Shown piece after piece: positions 63,337-64,000 of a stretch of 64,000 nucleotides of DNA. The translations under genes and the position numbers were made by a program. The notes beneath the pieces were generated by a model, which had not been told where the DNA came from, did no database searches, and saw nothing but the letters and a program-made list of their open reading frames with translations. Source of the DNA: Streptomyces sp. SCL15-4 (lineage in GTDB: Bacteria; Actinomycetota; Actinomycetes; Streptomycetales; Streptomycetaceae); the NCBI RefSeq assembly GCF_033366695.1, contig NZ_JAOBTQ010000001.1:7440001-7504000 (forward strand), given 5' to 3'. Position 1 is the first letter of the stretch, and each line of letters starts with the position of its first letter.

Positions 63337-64000
63337 CTACTCGGGCTCGGCCGGCTCCAGCGTGGCGCGGGCCCGAGGCAGGACGTTCTCGATGTAGTCC
63401 TTGACGGCCGTGTCCAGCCCGATGTCGTGCTGGGCGCGCTCGGACAGGTACCAGCGGTGTTCGAGCAGCTGGTGGTAGATCTCCGCCGGGTCCATCGTGC
63501 CGCGCAGCTCCGGGGGCACGGCGCGCACGGTGGGCCGGAACACGTCCCGCACCCAGCGGTGGGCGAGCACCTCGGGGCGGGCGGCAAGCGGGTCTCCGCT
63601 GCCCGAACGGAGCCGAGAGCCGGGGGGCGGGTCGTCGGGGGCGTAGTCGTCCTGGGTGGCCATCCAGCTCTCCAGGTCGCTCAGCAGCCGCCGCGCCTGG
63701 TTCTCCTCGGCGTCCAGGCCGGTCAGCCGCAGCAACTGCCGCTGGTGATGGCCGGCGTCCACGACCTTCGGCACGAAGGTGACCGTGTCGCCGTTGGAGG
63801 AGTGCTCGATCTGCATCTCGGCCACGTCGAAACCGAGGTCGTTCAGCCGGCGGATGCGGCGCTCGATGTAGTGGTACTTGCCCGCCGGGTACACCGAGGT
63901 GCGGGTCAGCTCCCGCCACAGCCCCTCGTAGCGGGTGCAGATCTCGTGGCCGAACGCCACCGGGTCCACCGCCGGGTGCAGCGCGCCGGACGCCTCCAGG
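63337..64000 (-). CDS. DUF4032 protein, C-terminal part (gene continues past the window)
   Basis: The frame is open at the right edge; its start is outside. The visible 220 residues contain YPAGKYHYIERRIRRLNDLG, IEHSSNGDTVTFVPKVVDAG, an HRWYLSERAQHDIGLD segment and an acidic end, in the order of the DUF4032 C-terminal region. The missing N-terminal half of this family resembles lipopolysaccharide-kinase folds. It converges on the USP gene with nine bases between stops. Function unknown. Confidence 0.7.
   Translation of the reverse strand, partial: LEASGALHPAVDPVAFGHEICTRYEGLWRELTRTSVYPAGKYHYIERRIRRLNDLGFDVAEMQIEHSSNGDTVTFVPKVVDAGHHQRQLLRLTGLDAEENQARRLLSDLESWMATQDDYAPDDPPPGSRLRSGSGDPLAARPEVLAHRWVRDVFRPTVRAVPPELRGTMDPAEIYHQLLEHRWYLSERAQHDIGLDTAVKDYIENVLPRARATLEPAEPE

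Overview
The window is about 72% G+C (estimated by eye), has third-position-GC-biased genes and carries marker families that point to a Streptomyces-type actinomycete chromosome: a sortase-anchored chaplin, two SsgA-like proteins, an NsdA-like regulator, a melC1/melC2 tyrosinase pair, a SigB-family sigma factor with a separate ATP-binding anti-sigma-type kinase, and a thermolysin-like secreted protease. I count about 60 protein genes, of which two are at the window edges and two look broken. I see no tRNA, rRNA, CRISPR array, insertion sequence or prophage, and no large polyketide or peptide-synthetase cluster.

Layout. 1-10.7 kb: envelope and regulatory genes (esterase end, peptidoglycan amidase, phosphotransferase, NsdA-like regulator, a PAS/PP2C protein with an eroded active site, an SsgA-like protein, a Gfo/Idh/MocA dehydrogenase, a release-factor-like protein). 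10.7-22.8 kb: asparagine synthase, exported peptidase, chaplin, a degenerate-repeat spacer, an acetyltransferase, a deaminase, a two-part exported protein and a large exo-beta-glucosaminidase with a near-perfect palindrome at its promoter. 22.8-31.7 kb: permease, a decayed SRPBCC gene, then a sulfonate-utilisation locus (leader peptide, alternative hairpins, FMN reductase, alkanesulfonate monooxygenase, divergent acyl-CoA-dehydrogenase-like gene), an aldehyde dehydrogenase and a GH19 chitinase under a DasR-like operator. 31.7-42.5 kb: oxidoreductases, a BlaI/M56 pair, adenosine deaminase, and the SigB-type locus, whose sigma and kinase genes both have SigB-type promoter matches. 42.5-54.2 kb: VOC proteins, an RNase H with a zinc-ribbon-like tail, tyrosinase, a flavin monooxygenase next to a frameshifted lipase, an adenylate-forming ligase, a third aldo/keto reductase and the second SsgA-like gene. 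54.7-64 kb: AIM24 protein, penicillin-binding-type serine hydrolase, M4 protease, and a tightly overlapped three-gene redox-signalling operon divergent from a universal stress protein, ending in a DUF4032 gene cut by the window edge.

Genes that work together. (i) 62304-58824, minus strand: a receiver domain fused to a thioredoxin-reductase-like flavoprotein without the CxxC centre, a cNMP-domain histidine kinase, and a UBP-type zinc finger, joined by two 4-base stop/start overlaps. This is the most unusual multi-gene system here. (ii) 25881-28145: a probably leaderless Cys-Cys leader peptide followed by mutually exclusive hairpins in front of ssuE/ssuD-like genes, which looks like cysteine-responsive attenuation. 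(iii) 40245-41949: a SigB-type sigma factor with two tandem, identically spaced promoter matches, and a third in front of the neighbouring kinase gene. (iv) exo-glucosaminidase and GH19 chitinase, each with its own operator-like palindrome, for chitin/chitosan use. All functional statements come from reading the sequence and from family knowledge; no database search was run.
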